DNA of 64,000 bases. Origin: Calothrix brevissima NIES-22. GTDB taxonomy: Bacteria > Cyanobacteriota > Cyanobacteriia > Cyanobacteriales > Nostocaceae. The stretch covers positions 3,037,083 to 3,101,082 of the forward strand of contig NZ_AP018207.1 in the NCBI RefSeq assembly GCF_002367995.1. The letters are read 5' to 3'. Below are positions 1-10,016 of the stretch, piece by piece; the stretch's first letter is position 1, and each line of letters begins with the position of its first letter. The notes below the pieces were generated by a model. That model was given only the letters and a program-made list of their open reading frames with translations. It ran no database searches and was not told where the DNA came from. Made by a program: the position numbers and the translations under genes.

Positions 1-682
1 GGAAGTCTTGCATAAATTCATAATGCACCACTGTTTCAGGCGATCGGCTGGTGGTTTCTAAGAATTTTTGCAGACCAGCGCGGGTGACATTATCTACGCA
101 AGGTGTACCTAAAACATACAGCTTTTCTAAGCCTAGTTGTTTTTCTACGGCTCTTAATGCCTGGATTTGACAACCAACGCCAATGACTAATAGTCGCTTC
201 ATCCCCGATTTTTCGATTTGCTCTAAAACTGAGAGATTGGGCGATAGTGTTGGTTTATTTACTCTAGCTGCCAGTATTTCCTCTGGGGTACGGGCGATGA
301 TCGGCATTGGTTGAAAGCGATCTTCTTTGGTGTTTTGCACGCAAACAACACCTTCAACTATGCCCCGATTCAACATTTCAATGGCGAGGGAACTGACAAT
401 ACCCGTCCATTGTGCGCCTTCGATGGGCTGCTGTTTCCGCGCCGCCATCATGTCTTGATGAACGCCGAAGTAAAGTTCATCGGGGTTATCGAGGTTGCGG
501 GGGCGGTTGTGGGCTTGTGTTTCTAAGTCGCCAATCTGCTGATTAATGAAGGCACAGGCTTCTTTGACGTAGTGGATGTAGTATGTATCGCACAATCCAC
601 ACTCGCTGCACAGTTCTTTAGCAGGGCGGCGGCTAGTGGGTTTTAAGGCTTTGGCTTTTTTATGAGGAGAAACCGAAGTCAT
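1..682 (-). CDS. bciB: Divinyl chlorophyllide a 8-vinyl-reductase, ferredoxin type (3' end outside window)
   Basis: The first 227 codons run off the left edge of the window. The protein begins MTSVSPHKKAKALKP and carries a cysteine cluster CSECGLCDTYY near residues 29-39, followed by IGVGCQIQALRAVEKQLGLE and VLGTPCVDNVTRAG. These are hallmarks of the FrhB/F420-hydrogenase beta-like family that includes cyanobacterial BciB (Slr1923 type) and plant 7-hydroxymethyl chlorophyll a reductase. The clustered cysteines are expected to bind iron-sulfur clusters fed by ferredoxin. In cyanobacteria this enzyme reduces the 8-vinyl group of divinyl chlorophyllide during chlorophyll synthesis. Start: ATG at 680-682. 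The catalytic C-terminus is not visible, so assignment to BciB rather than another FrhB-like reductase rests on the N-terminal half. Confidence 0.85.
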   Translation of the reverse strand, partial: MTSVSPHKKAKALKPTSRRPAKELCSECGLCDTYYIHYVKEACAFINQQIGDLETQAHNRPRNLDNPDELYFGVHQDMMAARKQQPIEGAQWTGIVSSLAIEMLNRGIVEGVVCVQNTKEDRFQPMPIIARTPEEILAARVNKPTLSPNLSVLEQIEKSGMKRLLVIGVGCQIQALRAVEKQLGLEKLYVLGTPCVDNVTRAGLQKFLETTSRSPETVVHYEFMQDF

Positions 683-858
683 ATAAATTCTTTGTTTTAT
701 CCAGGCATCGCTTTTACTACAATACCTTCATAGGCTATGCACTTGACGATAGAAATTGAGCATAAAGAAGATAGACACAGTTTTAAGTATTTTTTCCATT
801 CTCATCTGTTTTTTATTTGGAGCATCGTTGATTAAGAGATTCTCCAAATCAATTTAAA

Positions 859-2625
859 GTGACTAAAAATTCTCAAACAGGTGCAGCATTTATTGCTGGA
901 GGTAGCATAACAGGCGCTGGTGTTTCCGCAACAGTTGGCGGGATGGGGTTAGCCGGAGGATTTGGTGCTGTAGGAATTGGTATAGTTCCAGTAGTTGGGA
1001 TTGGTGCTGTCGGTGGTGCAGCAGTTTATGGCGCTTTTACAGCAATAGCACAAGGAGATGCGGCTGCTTTCGGTGCAATGGGAATTGGCGCAGTTGGTGG
1101 TGCTGGCTTTTCTAGCGTCGTGGGTGGTATGGGATTAGTTGCACCAAAAATAGGGCTGGCGTTTGGTATTGGTACAGTACCTATGGTAGGAGTTGGTGCG
1201 GTGGTAGGGCTTGCTGCTTATGGTATCGCCAAGCTTTTAGATGAATCGGAAATTCGGGAAACTCCCACACAGGTTTTTGAACGAATGGAAGAGAAAGTCT
1301 TACAGATGGATTATTCTGCCGCAGCAGTGATGGAGTTGGAGGCATTTTTATCTGGTGAGGATCTCAATCAAAAATTTGCGGCTTTGGAAATTGAAGATGA
1401 GTTGCAAGTATTGAAGGCTAAATTCAAGGAAAAACAGAAAACCCAGAATGATAAATTTGTTAATCCTCAACCTGAGACTCCCAAAACTCAAAAAAAAATA
1501 ATTCCTGTCATCATCCCAGCAACTGAAGCTTGGAAATGTGTGAACACACTTAAGGGACACTTAGCAGCAGTGAATGCGATCGCTCTTAGTCCTGATGGTA
1601 AAATCCTGGCTACTGGCAGTAATGACAAACAAGTTCATCTCTGGGATTTAAGCACCGGAAAATGGCTGTATACCTTCTCTGGACAAGCAGAAGCCGTTTT
1701 ATCTGTGGCGATTAGTCCTGATGGACAGAAAATTATCAGTGGTAGTGGCGATCGCAAAATTAGCAGTTGGCAAATAAATACTCAAAAATTCTGGCGGACA
1801 TATTCTTATTTAAACTCTCCCTACAGTCATAATGGTTTTGTTAATTCAGTAGCTTTTAGTCCAGATGGTAAATACATTGCTAGTGGTAGTAGCGATAAAA
1901 CTATCAGAATTTGGGGAAGTGATACGGGAATAATCAAATTTACGTTAAATGGACATTTAGATGCAGTTATAGCTGTGATTTTTAGTCCAGATGGTAAATA
2001 CATTGCTAGTGGTAGTGCAGATAAAACTATCAGAATTTGGGATATCAAAACTGGGAAACAGTGCTTTATATTATCTGCACATGTAGGAGCAGTTAATACA
2101 ATTGCTATTTGTGCTGATAGTCAAACTTTGATTAGTGGGAGTACAGACACCACAATTAAACTTTGGCATCTCAACACTGGCGAATTAATCCGCACTCTAA
2201 ATGGACACAAAACGGCTATTTTATCTATTAGTCTCAGCCGTGATGGGAAAACTTTAGCTAGTAGCAGCAGTGATGGTGTAATTAACATTTGGGATATTCC
2301 AACAGGGGAAATTATCCAAACTTGTTATGGATTTAGTCCGGTAGCTTTTAGCCCAGATGGTAAAACCTTGATTAGTGGAGGTAATCACGGTACAGCCAAA
2401 ATTTGGCAACAAACTCAAAGCTTTGAAGAATTAATAATCCATAATTTACTTTCTAGCTCTTGGTGGGAAGTTTTGGGTGTCGATAAAAATGCTCATCCTC
2501 AAGAAGTAAAGCTTGCTTACCGTCGATTAGCTAGATTGTATCATCCTGATCTCAATACTTCTGAGAATGCTAAAGCATCAATGCAAGCACTTAATCAGGC
2601 TTATCAAAAGTTTCTCAAACAATAG
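859..2625 (+). CDS. WD40 repeat protein with glycine-rich hydrophobic N-terminus and C-terminal J-domain
   Basis: 588 residues from a GTG start. Residues about 10-125 are a glycine/alanine/valine-rich hydrophobic stretch with repeated GAVGG-type motifs, perhaps membrane-inserting. A charged linker (about 130-215) follows. Residues about 228-510 form seven WD40 blades (SPDGK...GSxDKTIRIWD), enough for one closed propeller. Blades 3 and 4 are nearly identical in DNA (around 1855-1915 and 1981-2041), so that duplication is recent. The last 60 residues are a J-domain (WWEVLGVDKNAHPQEVKLAY, then the HPD signature in YHPDLN), which should stimulate a DnaK-type Hsp70. The family link suggests an Hsp70 recruiter with a scaffold propeller; the client is unknown. 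It stands alone, facing the protease gene downstream. Confidence 0.85.
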   Translation: MTKNSQTGAAFIAGGSITGAGVSATVGGMGLAGGFGAVGIGIVPVVGIGAVGGAAVYGAFTAIAQGDAAAFGAMGIGAVGGAGFSSVVGGMGLVAPKIGLAFGIGTVPMVGVGAVVGLAAYGIAKLLDESEIRETPTQVFERMEEKVLQMDYSAAAVMELEAFLSGEDLNQKFAALEIEDELQVLKAKFKEKQKTQNDKFVNPQPETPKTQKKIIPVIIPATEAWKCVNTLKGHLAAVNAIALSPDGKILATGSNDKQVHLWDLSTGKWLYTFSGQAEAVLSVAISPDGQKIISGSGDRKISSWQINTQKFWRTYSYLNSPYSHNGFVNSVAFSPDGKYIASGSSDKTIRIWGSDTGIIKFTLNGHLDAVIAVIFSPDGKYIASGSADKTIRIWDIKTGKQCFILSAHVGAVNTIAICADSQTLISGSTDTTIKLWHLNTGELIRTLNGHKTAILSISLSRDGKTLASSSSDGVINIWDIPTGEIIQTCYGFSPVAFSPDGKTLISGGNHGTAKIWQQTQSFEELIIHNLLSSSWWEVLGVDKNAHPQEVKLAYRRLARLYHPDLNTSENAKASMQALNQAYQKFLKQ

Positions 2626-2737
2626 CAAGTTAATAATCAAAGCAGAGTTAATTAATTGTCGGTTTTTGTTGCGGTAAAACCATCAGTTTGGAAAATTTAA
2701 CTAATCATTATTCTCAAAAAAAATGTGATCAATTGGT

Positions 2738-2760
2738 AGGGGCATGGCAATGCCATGCCC
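2738..2760. terminator. Short perfect palindrome between convergent genes
   Basis: GGGCATGGCA, one base, TGCCATGCCC lies between the stop of the WD40-DnaJ gene and the stop of the opposing protease gene. It can act as a two-way terminator, although no long T-run follows. The same GGGCATGGCAxTGCC core recurs near 29666 and at both ends of the 37060-37288 element, so it is also a dispersed repeat. Confidence 0.5.
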
Positions 2761-2769
2761 TATTCATAA

Positions 2770-3966
2770 TTAATTTGTAGTTGATTTGGCAATTGCACCT
2801 AATTGCAAACCCGATGGATAATTACCATCTTCTTTGATGCGTTTAATTTCTGCATCGCCAATTCGTAAATTCAGTTTTTGCGCTATTGTTCTGACAATAT
2901 CTCCGCGATCGATGACGCCAGCTACTGTACCAGCAGGAGAAAGTACGGTAATCCTTGGTAACTGTTCATTCTCCATTTTATTAATTACTTCTGCTAAAAC
3001 AGTAGATTCGGCAATTGTAGGTATTTCTGATAAAGGATGGACAATACTTTGAAGAGTTTGGGTTTCCCAGGCGCTTCTTTCTACTAAGCGTAAATCATCA
3101 ATGGCAACCATGCCGCGATAACGTCCATCAGCAGCTGCAAAATAAATTGGTGGCGCATTACTATCTAATAAATATGAATCAGCAAAGGAACGCAATGTTT
3201 GCTCGGCGTCAACTACGCGAAAATCGCGAGTCATTGCATCGCTAGCTGGGACTTTTAACAGAGTTTCTTGTAATGTCGTGACGCTGTCGTAGGTGTTGGC
3301 GTTGCGAATTCCAAACCAACCTATCAAGACAATCCACAAACCTAAGGCTAATTCTCTGGTAAAAAAGTCTATGGCAAAACCTAAAGCGATCGCTCCATAA
3401 CCTAAAATTTGTCCCGCCCTTGCTGCTAAGTGTACGGCTTGAAAGCGATCGCCTGTAATTTTCCATAATGCAGCTTTTAGTACTTGTCCCCCATCTAGGG
3501 GTAAGCCGGGAATTAAGTTAAATAAGGCGACAACTAAGTTAATTCTCGCTAAATCGCTCACCATGACGCTAATGGGGCTAGTTTCTGGTAAGACGTAAGA
3601 TAGTAAACGCAGGATAAAAAATAACCCAATACTTACCAAAGGCCCCGCGATCGCTACTTGAAATGCTTTAAACGGAGTTTTCGATTCTTCTTCTATCGCG
3701 GCAATTCCACCGAATAAAAATAAGGTAATGGAATTAACTCGAATTCCTTGCGATCGCGCTGCTAAACTATGACCAAGTTCGTGTAATAACACTGAAGCAA
3801 ATAGCAGCAGTGCCATTACCATTCCCGCACTCCAAGCTAAAACGCTTCCCCATGCTTCATAAGCTACCCCAAAGTTGAGGGTGGCTAACCCTAAAATTAC
3901 GAACCACAAAGGATCTAAAAATAGTGGAATGCCAAATAAAGATCCGATTTTCCAATTTGTTTGCAT
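2770..3966 (-). CDS. Site-2 protease family membrane metalloprotease with paired CBS domains
   Basis: 398 residues. The zinc motif HELGH lies at residues 62-66 in a transmembrane helix and the second motif NLIPGLPLDGG at 150-160. Together these define peptidase family M50 (SpoIVFB-like group 3). About six membrane segments occupy residues 12-215. The C-terminal 150 residues (from VPASDAMTRDF) form two CBS domains, which usually bind adenine nucleotides and may gate the protease. Such enzymes cut membrane-anchored regulators inside the bilayer; the substrate is not evident here. All catalytic residues (two His, Glu, Asp) are present. No operon partner; it converges with the WD40-DnaJ gene. Confidence 0.9.
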   Translation of the reverse strand: MQTNWKIGSLFGIPLFLDPLWFVILGLATLNFGVAYEAWGSVLAWSAGMVMALLLFASVLLHELGHSLAARSQGIRVNSITLFLFGGIAAIEEESKTPFKAFQVAIAGPLVSIGLFFILRLLSYVLPETSPISVMVSDLARINLVVALFNLIPGLPLDGGQVLKAALWKITGDRFQAVHLAARAGQILGYGAIALGFAIDFFTRELALGLWIVLIGWFGIRNANTYDSVTTLQETLLKVPASDAMTRDFRVVDAEQTLRSFADSYLLDSNAPPIYFAAADGRYRGMVAIDDLRLVERSAWETQTLQSIVHPLSEIPTIAESTVLAEVINKMENEQLPRITVLSPAGTVAGVIDRGDIVRTIAQKLNLRIGDAEIKRIKEDGNYPSGLQLGAIAKSTTN

Positions 3967-4488
3967 GACATTGTCCTAAAAGTAGATATTTACATTTCCA
4001 AGTGATATAAATAATACAAGTGCGTTTTTATACTGGATATTTGCCTATGGGCAAGCGATCGCTCAAAACTCAGATCTATCAAGTCTTGAGGGTAATGCTC
4101 TCATTTCTAGAATAGACAATTAATCATATTTAATCACTTTGAGAAAATAAATTTATTCTTCCTCAAGAATCAATAAATCTGATAAGTGCCCAGTCAGCAA
4201 CCATAATTTCTCAAGTTGCAAATTTGACTTACAGTAAAACTAATAAAATTTATTAAAACTGTTGCGGCACTTATTACAGCAAATTTATCTATTGTTCGGC
4301 AAATCTGCTGAGATAAATGCATCTCTTACTTAAGAATCAGTTATTTTTAGTGACTTTGACAATTTAAGTATCGGCTTATTTACTCATTTTATCATTTTTG
4401 TAAATAGCCGAACTCTTGCATAAAAGAGATTATGTTAGCGTTAGCTTAACGCTGGATTTAGTAATACTATATTTTTGAGATAGACAGT
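3967..4488. other. AT-rich spacer without recognisable gene
   Basis: About 520 bp between divergent genes. It contains one HIP1-type octamer near 4056 and a small inverted repeat (AGCGTTA, 3 nt, TAACGCT) at about 4437-4453, just upstream of the small membrane protein gene. No open frame with a plausible start and no RNA gene were seen. It probably holds the promoters for both flanking genes. Confidence 0.5.
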
Positions 4489-4776
4489 ATGCTTTTACCA
4501 GTTTTATACATGGAAAGCCTAGATGAAATAGACAGCGAAAAACTATCTCGCGGTGAAATTCAAGTGCGTCAGATTGCTAGAAATATGTCTGTATTTCCGG
4601 CTTTTTGTATTTATGCATTATTTTTACCGCTACTGATGATTTTATATTACTGTTATGAACCAGCGAAAGAAGCCTTTCAAGGTTTTATCTTTACTTTTAT
4701 TCTCAAACCAATTCGCTGGATTTGTTACAAAATAGTTTTTATAATTTGTGATGCTGTCAGGAAACTTAATAGTTGA
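4489..4776 (+). CDS. Small two-helix membrane protein, function unknown
   Basis: 95 residues. The N-terminal 30 residues are polar and acidic (MESLDEIDSEKLSRGEIQ). Two hydrophobic segments follow, about residues 35-57 (VFPAFCIYALFLPLLMILYY) and 65-88. An alternative start is the methionine at residue 8. I do not recognise a family. Independent promoter and terminator-like hairpins flank it, so it is probably transcribed alone. It may be a cyanobacterium-specific hypothetical. Confidence 0.5.
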   Translation: MLLPVLYMESLDEIDSEKLSRGEIQVRQIARNMSVFPAFCIYALFLPLLMILYYCYEPAKEAFQGFIFTFILKPIRWICYKIVFIICDAVRKLNS

Positions 4777-4801
4777 AGAATCATCTTAAATATTCAAAAT
4801 C

Positions 4802-4841
4802 GGCAGAAAACCAAGCACTTCTAAGCACTTAGCTTTCTGCC
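4802..4841 (+). terminator. Hairpin after the small membrane protein gene
   Basis: GGCAGAAA at 4802-4809 pairs with TTTCTGCC at 4834-4841, with a smaller CTAAG/CTTAG stem inside. It lies 25 bp after the stop codon. There is no strong T-run, so termination is only plausible. Confidence 0.35.
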
Positions 4842-4966
4842 TAGAGAATCCGTTAATCAGAATATATCTAGCGTTAAGTTAATCTGAAAACGGTAGCAAC
4901 ATATCAATTTAGGTGAGAAACAACCTGACTAAATTTTCAGGATTGTCCCGCTTTTATTCCTAAAAA

Positions 4967-5221
4967 TTATAAGCGACCAATATTAGTCAATCCTAAAACA
5001 ATCCCCACACCGATAATATGACCAAAAGCCATTGCACCGATAAATGTGGTCGCACTGATAGGTAGACCAGGAAATTTGGGGCCGACATTAGGATATTTAA
5101 TTCTGGTAGCCAGCAACACAGAGATAATGCTGCTGATGCTGATAATAGCTCCGACAGTAGGATTCCAAGCGGGTGTGGCAGGAACAGAGGCAGCAGCAGC
5201 TAGTAAAATTGATGGATTCAA
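4967..5221 (-). CDS. psaK: Photosystem I reaction centre subunit PsaK
   Basis: 84 residues, the normal size for PsaK. It has two transmembrane segments (about residues 20-40 and 60-80) joined by the stromal loop RIKYPNVGPKFPGLP, and ends in the family signature AFGHIIGVGIVLGLTNIGRL. The N-terminal residues (LLAAAASVPATPAW) match the short cleaved leader of cyanobacterial PsaK. The subunit sits at the periphery of the PSI core, binds chlorophyll and carotenoid, and in cyanobacteria helps state transitions and antenna docking. Filamentous species usually carry more than one psaK; this may be one paralogue. It is monocistronic. Confidence 0.92.
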   Translation of the reverse strand: MNPSILLAAAASVPATPAWNPTVGAIISISSIISVLLATRIKYPNVGPKFPGLPISATTFIGAMAFGHIIGVGIVLGLTNIGRL

Positions 5222-5343
5222 GGTTGTATCTCCTAAATCGGAAAATCATGTAAACCATCAAGATTATAAAATCTATTAGGAGAAAACTAAAAAATATGAC
5301 CAAAATATCTAACTTTCTGTAGGTATTTATCCGAGATAACTCA

Positions 5344-5988
5344 ATGAATATGCGAGTGAAAATTTGCGGTATTACCCAACCACAGCAGTCTGTAGCGATC
5401 GCTTCTCTTGGTGCTACGGCATTAGGATTTATTTGTGTGCCAACTTCGCCGCGCTATGTTACCATAGCGCAAATTCAAGCCGCAATTGCACCGTTACCAA
5501 AAAATATTGACAAAATTGGTGTGTTTGCTAACACCAGTATTGCACTGATCGAGCAAACAGTTGTTGAGTCTGGTTTAACTAGCGTGCAGTTGCATGGAAA
5601 TGAATTACCAGAATTTTGCTTAGAGCTGCGCCAAGCCTTACCAGGAGTAGAAGTTATTAAGGCTTTTCGGGTGCGTAGCCGCGAGCATCTACAGCAAGTG
5701 ACAGAATATAGCAATTATGTAGACACATTATTGCTAGATGCCTATCATCCCCAACAATTGGGCGGTACTGGTCAAACTTTAGATTGGACTATGCTACAAC
5801 AATTTAGCCCCAGTTCTCCTTGGTTTTTAGCTGGAGGATTGACGCCAGATAATATTTTAGATGCCCTCAGCATGATACGACCTGACGGCATAGATTTATC
5901 TAGTGGTGTGGAAAACGCACCAGGAGATAAAGATTTACATCGAGTCGCCAGGTTATTTGCCAATTTAAGGATGAAGTCTGAGGGGTGA
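5344..5988 (+). CDS. trpF: Phosphoribosylanthranilate isomerase
   Basis: 214 residues, a complete single-domain TIM barrel. It converts N-(5'-phosphoribosyl)anthranilate to CdRP, the third step of tryptophan synthesis from chorismate. The start [11 protein letters not shown] contains the catalytic cysteine (VKICGI). The catalytic aspartate lies in LLLDAYHP near residue 131, and the phosphate loop is [11 protein letters not shown]. An alternative ATG two codons later (MRVKICG) is equally possible. As in most cyanobacteria it is away from other trp genes. It converges with folE and shares a hairpin with it. Confidence 0.95.
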   Translation: MNMRVKICGITQPQQSVAIASLGATALGFICVPTSPRYVTIAQIQAAIAPLPKNIDKIGVFANTSIALIEQTVVESGLTSVQLHGNELPEFCLELRQALPGVEVIKAFRVRSREHLQQVTEYSNYVDTLLLDAYHPQQLGGTGQTLDWTMLQQFSPSSPWFLAGGLTPDNILDALSMIRPDGIDLSSGVENAPGDKDLHRVARLFANLRMKSEG

Positions 5989-6022
5989 AATTTGTCCTTC
6001 CTTCTTCATCCCTGAGGCTTCA
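5970..6022. terminator. Shared hairpin between convergent trpF and folE
   Basis: GATGAAGTCTGAGGGGTGAA at 5970-5989 pairs with TTCATCCCTGAGGCTTCATC at 6004-6023, with three mismatches or wobbles, followed on the + strand by TTTT. It overlaps the last codons of trpF. A bidirectional terminator is likely. Confidence 0.6.
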
Positions 6023-6026
6023 TCTT

Positions 6027-6734
6027 TTAGAAAAACGCTGCTTGATGGCGAATCAAGTTTAAGAATTCTTCGCGGGTTTTTTGTTCTTCTTGGAAGACAC
6101 CCAGCATAGCGCTAGTCACAGTCCAAGAACCTGGTTTTTGGACACCACGCATTACCATGCACATATGAGTAGCTTCCATCACTACAGCTACTCCGTGAGG
6201 ATTGAGGATAGTCTGCACTGCTTCAGCAATTTGGCGGGTCAGTCTTTCTTGAACTTGCAGACGACGGGAATACATCTCGACAATCCGCGCTAGCTTACTC
6301 AATCCCACAACTTTTTGGTTAGGGATGTAAGCAACATGCGCTCTCCCCATGAAAGGTAACATGTGATGTTCGCACAGGCTAAAGAAGTTAATATCCCGAA
6401 CTAACACCATTTCGCTATGGCCTTCATCAAAGATGGCTCCATTGACGAGTTGCTCAAGAGATTGGTTATAGCCACTGGTGAGAAAGCGCATCGCCTCTGC
6501 TACCCGCTTGGGGGTTTTCAACAGACCTTCACGTTCTGGATCTTCTCCCACACCTAGAAGGATTTGGTGGACGGCGGCGGTCATTCGCTCCATATCTTCA
6601 TCTTTGGGATGATGCAATTCCGGTTCATGGCCGTCATGGGTATTGCGATCGGGTCTGAGTGTGATAGCATCTGCTAAATCGGGAATTAGAGGTGATTGAG
6701 AGCGATTAGAACCGTTAGAACTCGCGATAGTCAT
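6027..6734 (-). CDS. folE: GTP cyclohydrolase I
   Basis: 235 residues. It converts GTP to 7,8-dihydroneopterin triphosphate, the first step towards tetrahydrofolate and pterins. The zinc ligands Cys121 and His124 ([10 protein letters not shown]) and Cys192 (THMCMVMRG) are all present. The motif [20 protein letters not shown] is the family core. The first about 45 residues are a polar non-conserved extension, common in cyanobacterial FolE. The enzyme works as a decamer in the cytosol. It converges with trpF, and a long spacer lies upstream. Confidence 0.96.
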   Translation of the reverse strand: MTIASSNGSNRSQSPLIPDLADAITLRPDRNTHDGHEPELHHPKDEDMERMTAAVHQILLGVGEDPEREGLLKTPKRVAEAMRFLTSGYNQSLEQLVNGAIFDEGHSEMVLVRDINFFSLCEHHMLPFMGRAHVAYIPNQKVVGLSKLARIVEMYSRRLQVQERLTRQIAEAVQTILNPHGVAVVMEATHMCMVMRGVQKPGSWTVTSAMLGVFQEEQKTREEFLNLIRHQAAFF

Positions 6735-7598
6735 ATAGTAAATCTTGGTAAAGGTTTGTCATTTGTCATTTGTGGCAAAGTTGAGGTAGTTAGTTGAACT
6801 ACTTGTCTGATTTAAGGCAGTTTTATCTCAGACTTTGCGCTTTGTCATGTTGACAAAGTAGCGATGGCAACTTTGTCCTTTGTCATTTGTGATGAGCCAA
6901 AACAAATGACCGACAACGAAGGACTGATTTAGAGAACGCCAGTATGAGAAATCAGAATTAATTGATTAATTGCTGCTTGTGGTAGCAATAAAGCTGTGTA
7001 CAAAATCTTTGCCGTATCCCACAGTTCAGTAGTAATTAAGGCGCATCGTTTTGGCTCAACGCTCATTCTCTTTCCAAATTGGTTGGCGGTTCTACAAGCT
7101 TTTTCTACACCCCATTATGTGAATCTCTCGGTAGGTCATAGATTAAATTAATCTAATGAATAGATTAAATAAATCTAAATAATCCGAAGATTTTAGATGG
7201 CAGTTGTTATATTACAATGCCATGATGGGTTTCTTGATAGTTAAGTCTTTGTCCAGGGATGACAACACATTGTCCGTCTGGATAATTTCATGGTAACACT
7301 CAAAAGTAGTCAGCAAATTTGAGACAAACCATCTAAGTTCAATAATTACTAATAGGTAATTCGTAATTACTCATGAAAATCACATAGCAGTTACTAAACT
7401 AAAAATTGAGTCTTGCTTCTAGGTAGAGCAACCCGACCAAGATTGTAACTACGAATTACGAATTATCAATTATGAATTGCGCTTTGACTAAGTTTGTCAA
7501 ACATGAAAACGCCTATGACTGAGAAGATTGTTAAAAATCTTTAAGCGTCATAGGCAATTATAGCATTGCTGCCATGCTAATCAAGCATCTGGGGGTTT
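6735..7598. other. Long spacer with short repeats, no gene seen
   Basis: About 860 bp between the start of folE and the stop of accA. It holds TTTGTCATTTGTCATTTG-type heptamer repeats near 6757-6780 and 6885-6900, AT-rich inverted repeats built on TAGATTAAAT around 7140-7185, and a piece of ACGAATTACGAATTA repeat near 7445-7470. No open frame with convincing coding character was found. The accA-side hairpin is listed separately. Confidence 0.5.
7511..7555 (-). terminator. Probable accA terminator hairpin
   Basis: GCCTATGAC (7511-7519) and GTCATAGGC (7547-7555) form a perfect 9-bp stem about 45 bp after the accA stop. On the minus strand the stem is followed by GTTTTC, a short T-run. Confidence 0.55.
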
Positions 7599-8579
7599 TT
7601 AGTGAGCAATTTCTGTAAACACGCCAATCTTGCGGAACTTTTCATAGCGCAATTGGCGACGTTCAGAAGCGGTTAAACGGTTAAGTTCGTCTAAATTCTC
7701 TAATAAAGCTTGTTTAAGAGTGTTAGAGGCTTCAATGGGGTCTGAATGAGCGCCACCAATGGGTTCTGGTAAGATTTGGTCAATAATCCCCAAATTTTTC
7801 AAGTCGTGGGAAATAATTTTTAAAGCGGTAGCAGCTTGTGGGGCTTTAGCTGCATCCTTCCATAAAATGGCAGCACAGGCTTCGGGAGTGGCTACAGTAT
7901 AAACAGAATGTTCAAACATCATTAAGCGATCGCCTACCCCAATACCGAGTGCGCCGCCGGAACCGCCTTCGCCAATGACTGTACAAATAATTGGCACATC
8001 AAAGCAGAACATTTCCCGCAAATTATAAGCGATCGCTTCGCCTTGACCTTGATGTTCCGCTTCTACCCCAGACCAAGCTCCTGGGGTGTCGATAAAAGTT
8101 AAAATCGGCATGGAAAACTTGTTAGCATGTTCCATTAACCGCAGGGCTTTACGATAGCCACCAGGATAGGGCATCCCAAAGTTACGGGCGATATTATCCT
8201 TGGTATCCCGTCCTTTTTGATGACCTAACATGACTACAGGCTGTCCGCCCAAACGACCAACACCACCCACTAAAGCCGGATCGTCACCACCACAGCGATC
8301 GCCATGTAATTCCATCCATTCATCACTCATAGACTGAATGTAGTCTAGAGTACTAGGGCGGCGGGGATGACGAGCCACTTGCAGTCTCTGGGAAGGAGAT
8401 AGACTGGTAAAAATTTCTTCACGCAATTGCATAGCGCGTGCTTCTAATTGGCGTATTTGACCAGAAACATCGACGCCATTTTCTTCTGCAAGTTGCCGAA
8501 TTTGGTCAATCCGGGTGGCGAGTTCTGCTAGCGGCTTTTCAAAATCTAACAGTAGCGGTTTACGCTCGGTAGTTGCCAT
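7599..8579 (-). CDS. accA: Acetyl-CoA carboxylase carboxyltransferase subunit alpha
   Basis: 326 residues, normal length. With AccD it forms the carboxyltransferase that moves CO2 from biotin-BCCP to acetyl-CoA, giving malonyl-CoA for fatty acid synthesis. Recognisable blocks include [53 protein letters not shown] and [16 protein letters not shown] (the oxyanion-hole glycines). It lies downstream of aar and ado on the same strand. This ado-aar-accA order is conserved in many cyanobacteria and ties malonyl-CoA supply to alkane production. Confidence 0.97.
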   Translation of the reverse strand: MATTERKPLLLDFEKPLAELATRIDQIRQLAEENGVDVSGQIRQLEARAMQLREEIFTSLSPSQRLQVARHPRRPSTLDYIQSMSDEWMELHGDRCGGDDPALVGGVGRLGGQPVVMLGHQKGRDTKDNIARNFGMPYPGGYRKALRLMEHANKFSMPILTFIDTPGAWSGVEAEHQGQGEAIAYNLREMFCFDVPIICTVIGEGGSGGALGIGVGDRLMMFEHSVYTVATPEACAAILWKDAAKAPQAATALKIISHDLKNLGIIDQILPEPIGGAHSDPIEASNTLKQALLENLDELNRLTASERRQLRYEKFRKIGVFTEIAH

Positions 8580-8605
8580 AGTTAGGGATGAGTATGAGGA
8601 TTCGG

Positions 8606-8818
8606 GTATTGGGGTTAGGGGCTAGGGGCTAGAGGTTAGGGGCTAGAGGCTAGGGGTTAGGGGCTAGAGGTGAGGGGCTAGAGTTAAGATGTGATGAAGG
8701 TATTAGAGAGTGGGTAAAGAGCAAAAAGATTTAAATTTGATTTTCAATCCGCCCTAAATCCCCAGTCCCTACAACCTTTTACTCCCTAGTCCCTAGCCCC
8801 TAGCCCCTAGTCCCTGGT
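8606..8818. repeat. Heptamer STRR arrays between accA and aar
   Basis: Two blocks: GGGGCTAGAGGTTAG-type heptamers (GGGGCTA, GGGGTTA, GAGGCTA variants) at about 8612-8690, and the complementary orientation (CCCCTAG, TCCCTAG) at about 8785-8817. The blocks are inverted relative to each other and could fold into a long imperfect hairpin between the two genes. The second block reaches the stop codon of aar. Confidence 0.85.
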
Positions 8819-8819
8819 T

Positions 8820-9839
8820 CTAAACTAGCAGTGGTCTAAATCCATGCTTAACTGAAACCTGACCAATCTGCTCCATTTTGTCTACGGTAATCTGATTGCG
8901 CCCCCAAGAAAAGTTCGTATATAACTTCTCAAACTCCAGAAGCATAGATTCCGCAAAACAAGCAAATAACTGCCTTGCAGGTACATCCATATTGACTATT
9001 TTCATGATTTTCCAGTCAATATCTAGAGAATGTTCGACAATCCCACCGTTTAGCACATATACGCCAGGATGCTGCACTTTTGTGCCTAAATTTTTCGGAT
9101 AGCCACCGTCAATCAATAAACAAGGTTGCTTCAGTAGCTTGGGGTTGATTTCTACGCCTTTAGGCATACTTGCTACCCAAACAACAATATCAGCTTCGGG
9201 TAGGGCTTGTTCTAAGGACATAATTTTGCCCCGCCCTAGTTCATCTTGTAAATTTTGTAGTCTTTCTTGATTCCGGGCGATTAGTAGTAGTTCCTTGACA
9301 TCTGTTTTTGCATCTAGCCAACGAGTTACTGCACTACCAATATCTCCCGTTGCGCCGCATACAGCCACAGTGGCTTTAGATAACTCAATTCCTAATTGTT
9401 TTGAAGCTTGTTCCACCTGCCGACAAATAATATAGGCAGTATGAGTATTACCTGTGGTAAAGCGTTCAAACTCTAGTTTAATATTACGAACTTGGCTAAA
9501 CTGTTCCAAGTTAAAATTTTCAAAAATGATCGAAGAAAATCCGCCTAAAGCTGTGATATTAATCCCATGCTTTTGTGCATGAGCCATAGCATTGAGAACT
9601 TTACGTGTAGCTGCTTTAATCCGGCGATTTGCCAACATCTCAGGTAAAAAGCAGGATTCTACATACTTTCCTTCAATTTTCTGTCCGGTAACACTAGTGA
9701 CGGTAATGTTATCGACAATTTGCGGCGGGGCGCTGCACCAAAAATCTAGCCCTTGATCGGCATATTCTGGGTATCCCAATTCTTGAGCTACTGCTTGAGC
9801 GTGTTCCAAACTAGTCAGATGTCCAATTAGACCAAACAT
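8820..9839 (-). CDS. aar: Long-chain acyl-[acyl-carrier-protein] reductase
   Basis: 339 residues. It reduces C16/C18 acyl-ACP or acyl-CoA with NADPH to the fatty aldehyde, first step of cyanobacterial alkane synthesis. It begins [15 protein letters not shown], the conserved AAR N-terminus. The Rossmann motif GATGDIGSA is at residues 162-170. Cys294 (QLFACFAES) is at the position of the catalytic cysteine that forms the acyl-thioester in characterised AARs. Upstream lies ado and downstream accA, all on the minus strand, but the spacers of about 240 and 330 bp suggest separate promoters or processing. Confidence 0.96.
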   Translation of the reverse strand: MFGLIGHLTSLEHAQAVAQELGYPEYADQGLDFWCSAPPQIVDNITVTSVTGQKIEGKYVESCFLPEMLANRRIKAATRKVLNAMAHAQKHGINITALGGFSSIIFENFNLEQFSQVRNIKLEFERFTTGNTHTAYIICRQVEQASKQLGIELSKATVAVCGATGDIGSAVTRWLDAKTDVKELLLIARNQERLQNLQDELGRGKIMSLEQALPEADIVVWVASMPKGVEINPKLLKQPCLLIDGGYPKNLGTKVQHPGVYVLNGGIVEHSLDIDWKIMKIVNMDVPARQLFACFAESMLLEFEKLYTNFSWGRNQITVDKMEQIGQVSVKHGFRPLLV

Positions 9840-10016
9840 GTATTGATATATTAGGCGCGTGCTGCGTCGAAAGCGTGGAATTAAGTGAGTTAAGAGGGAT
9901 TAACTTACTCTTAAAAATACTACACAAAGCGTAAGATTCGTCAGGGGTAACACAGTCCACTATGAGGGTGAAGGTATAAAATTAAGAATTTCCACCTTCA
10001 GCTTGACTTTTTAGTT

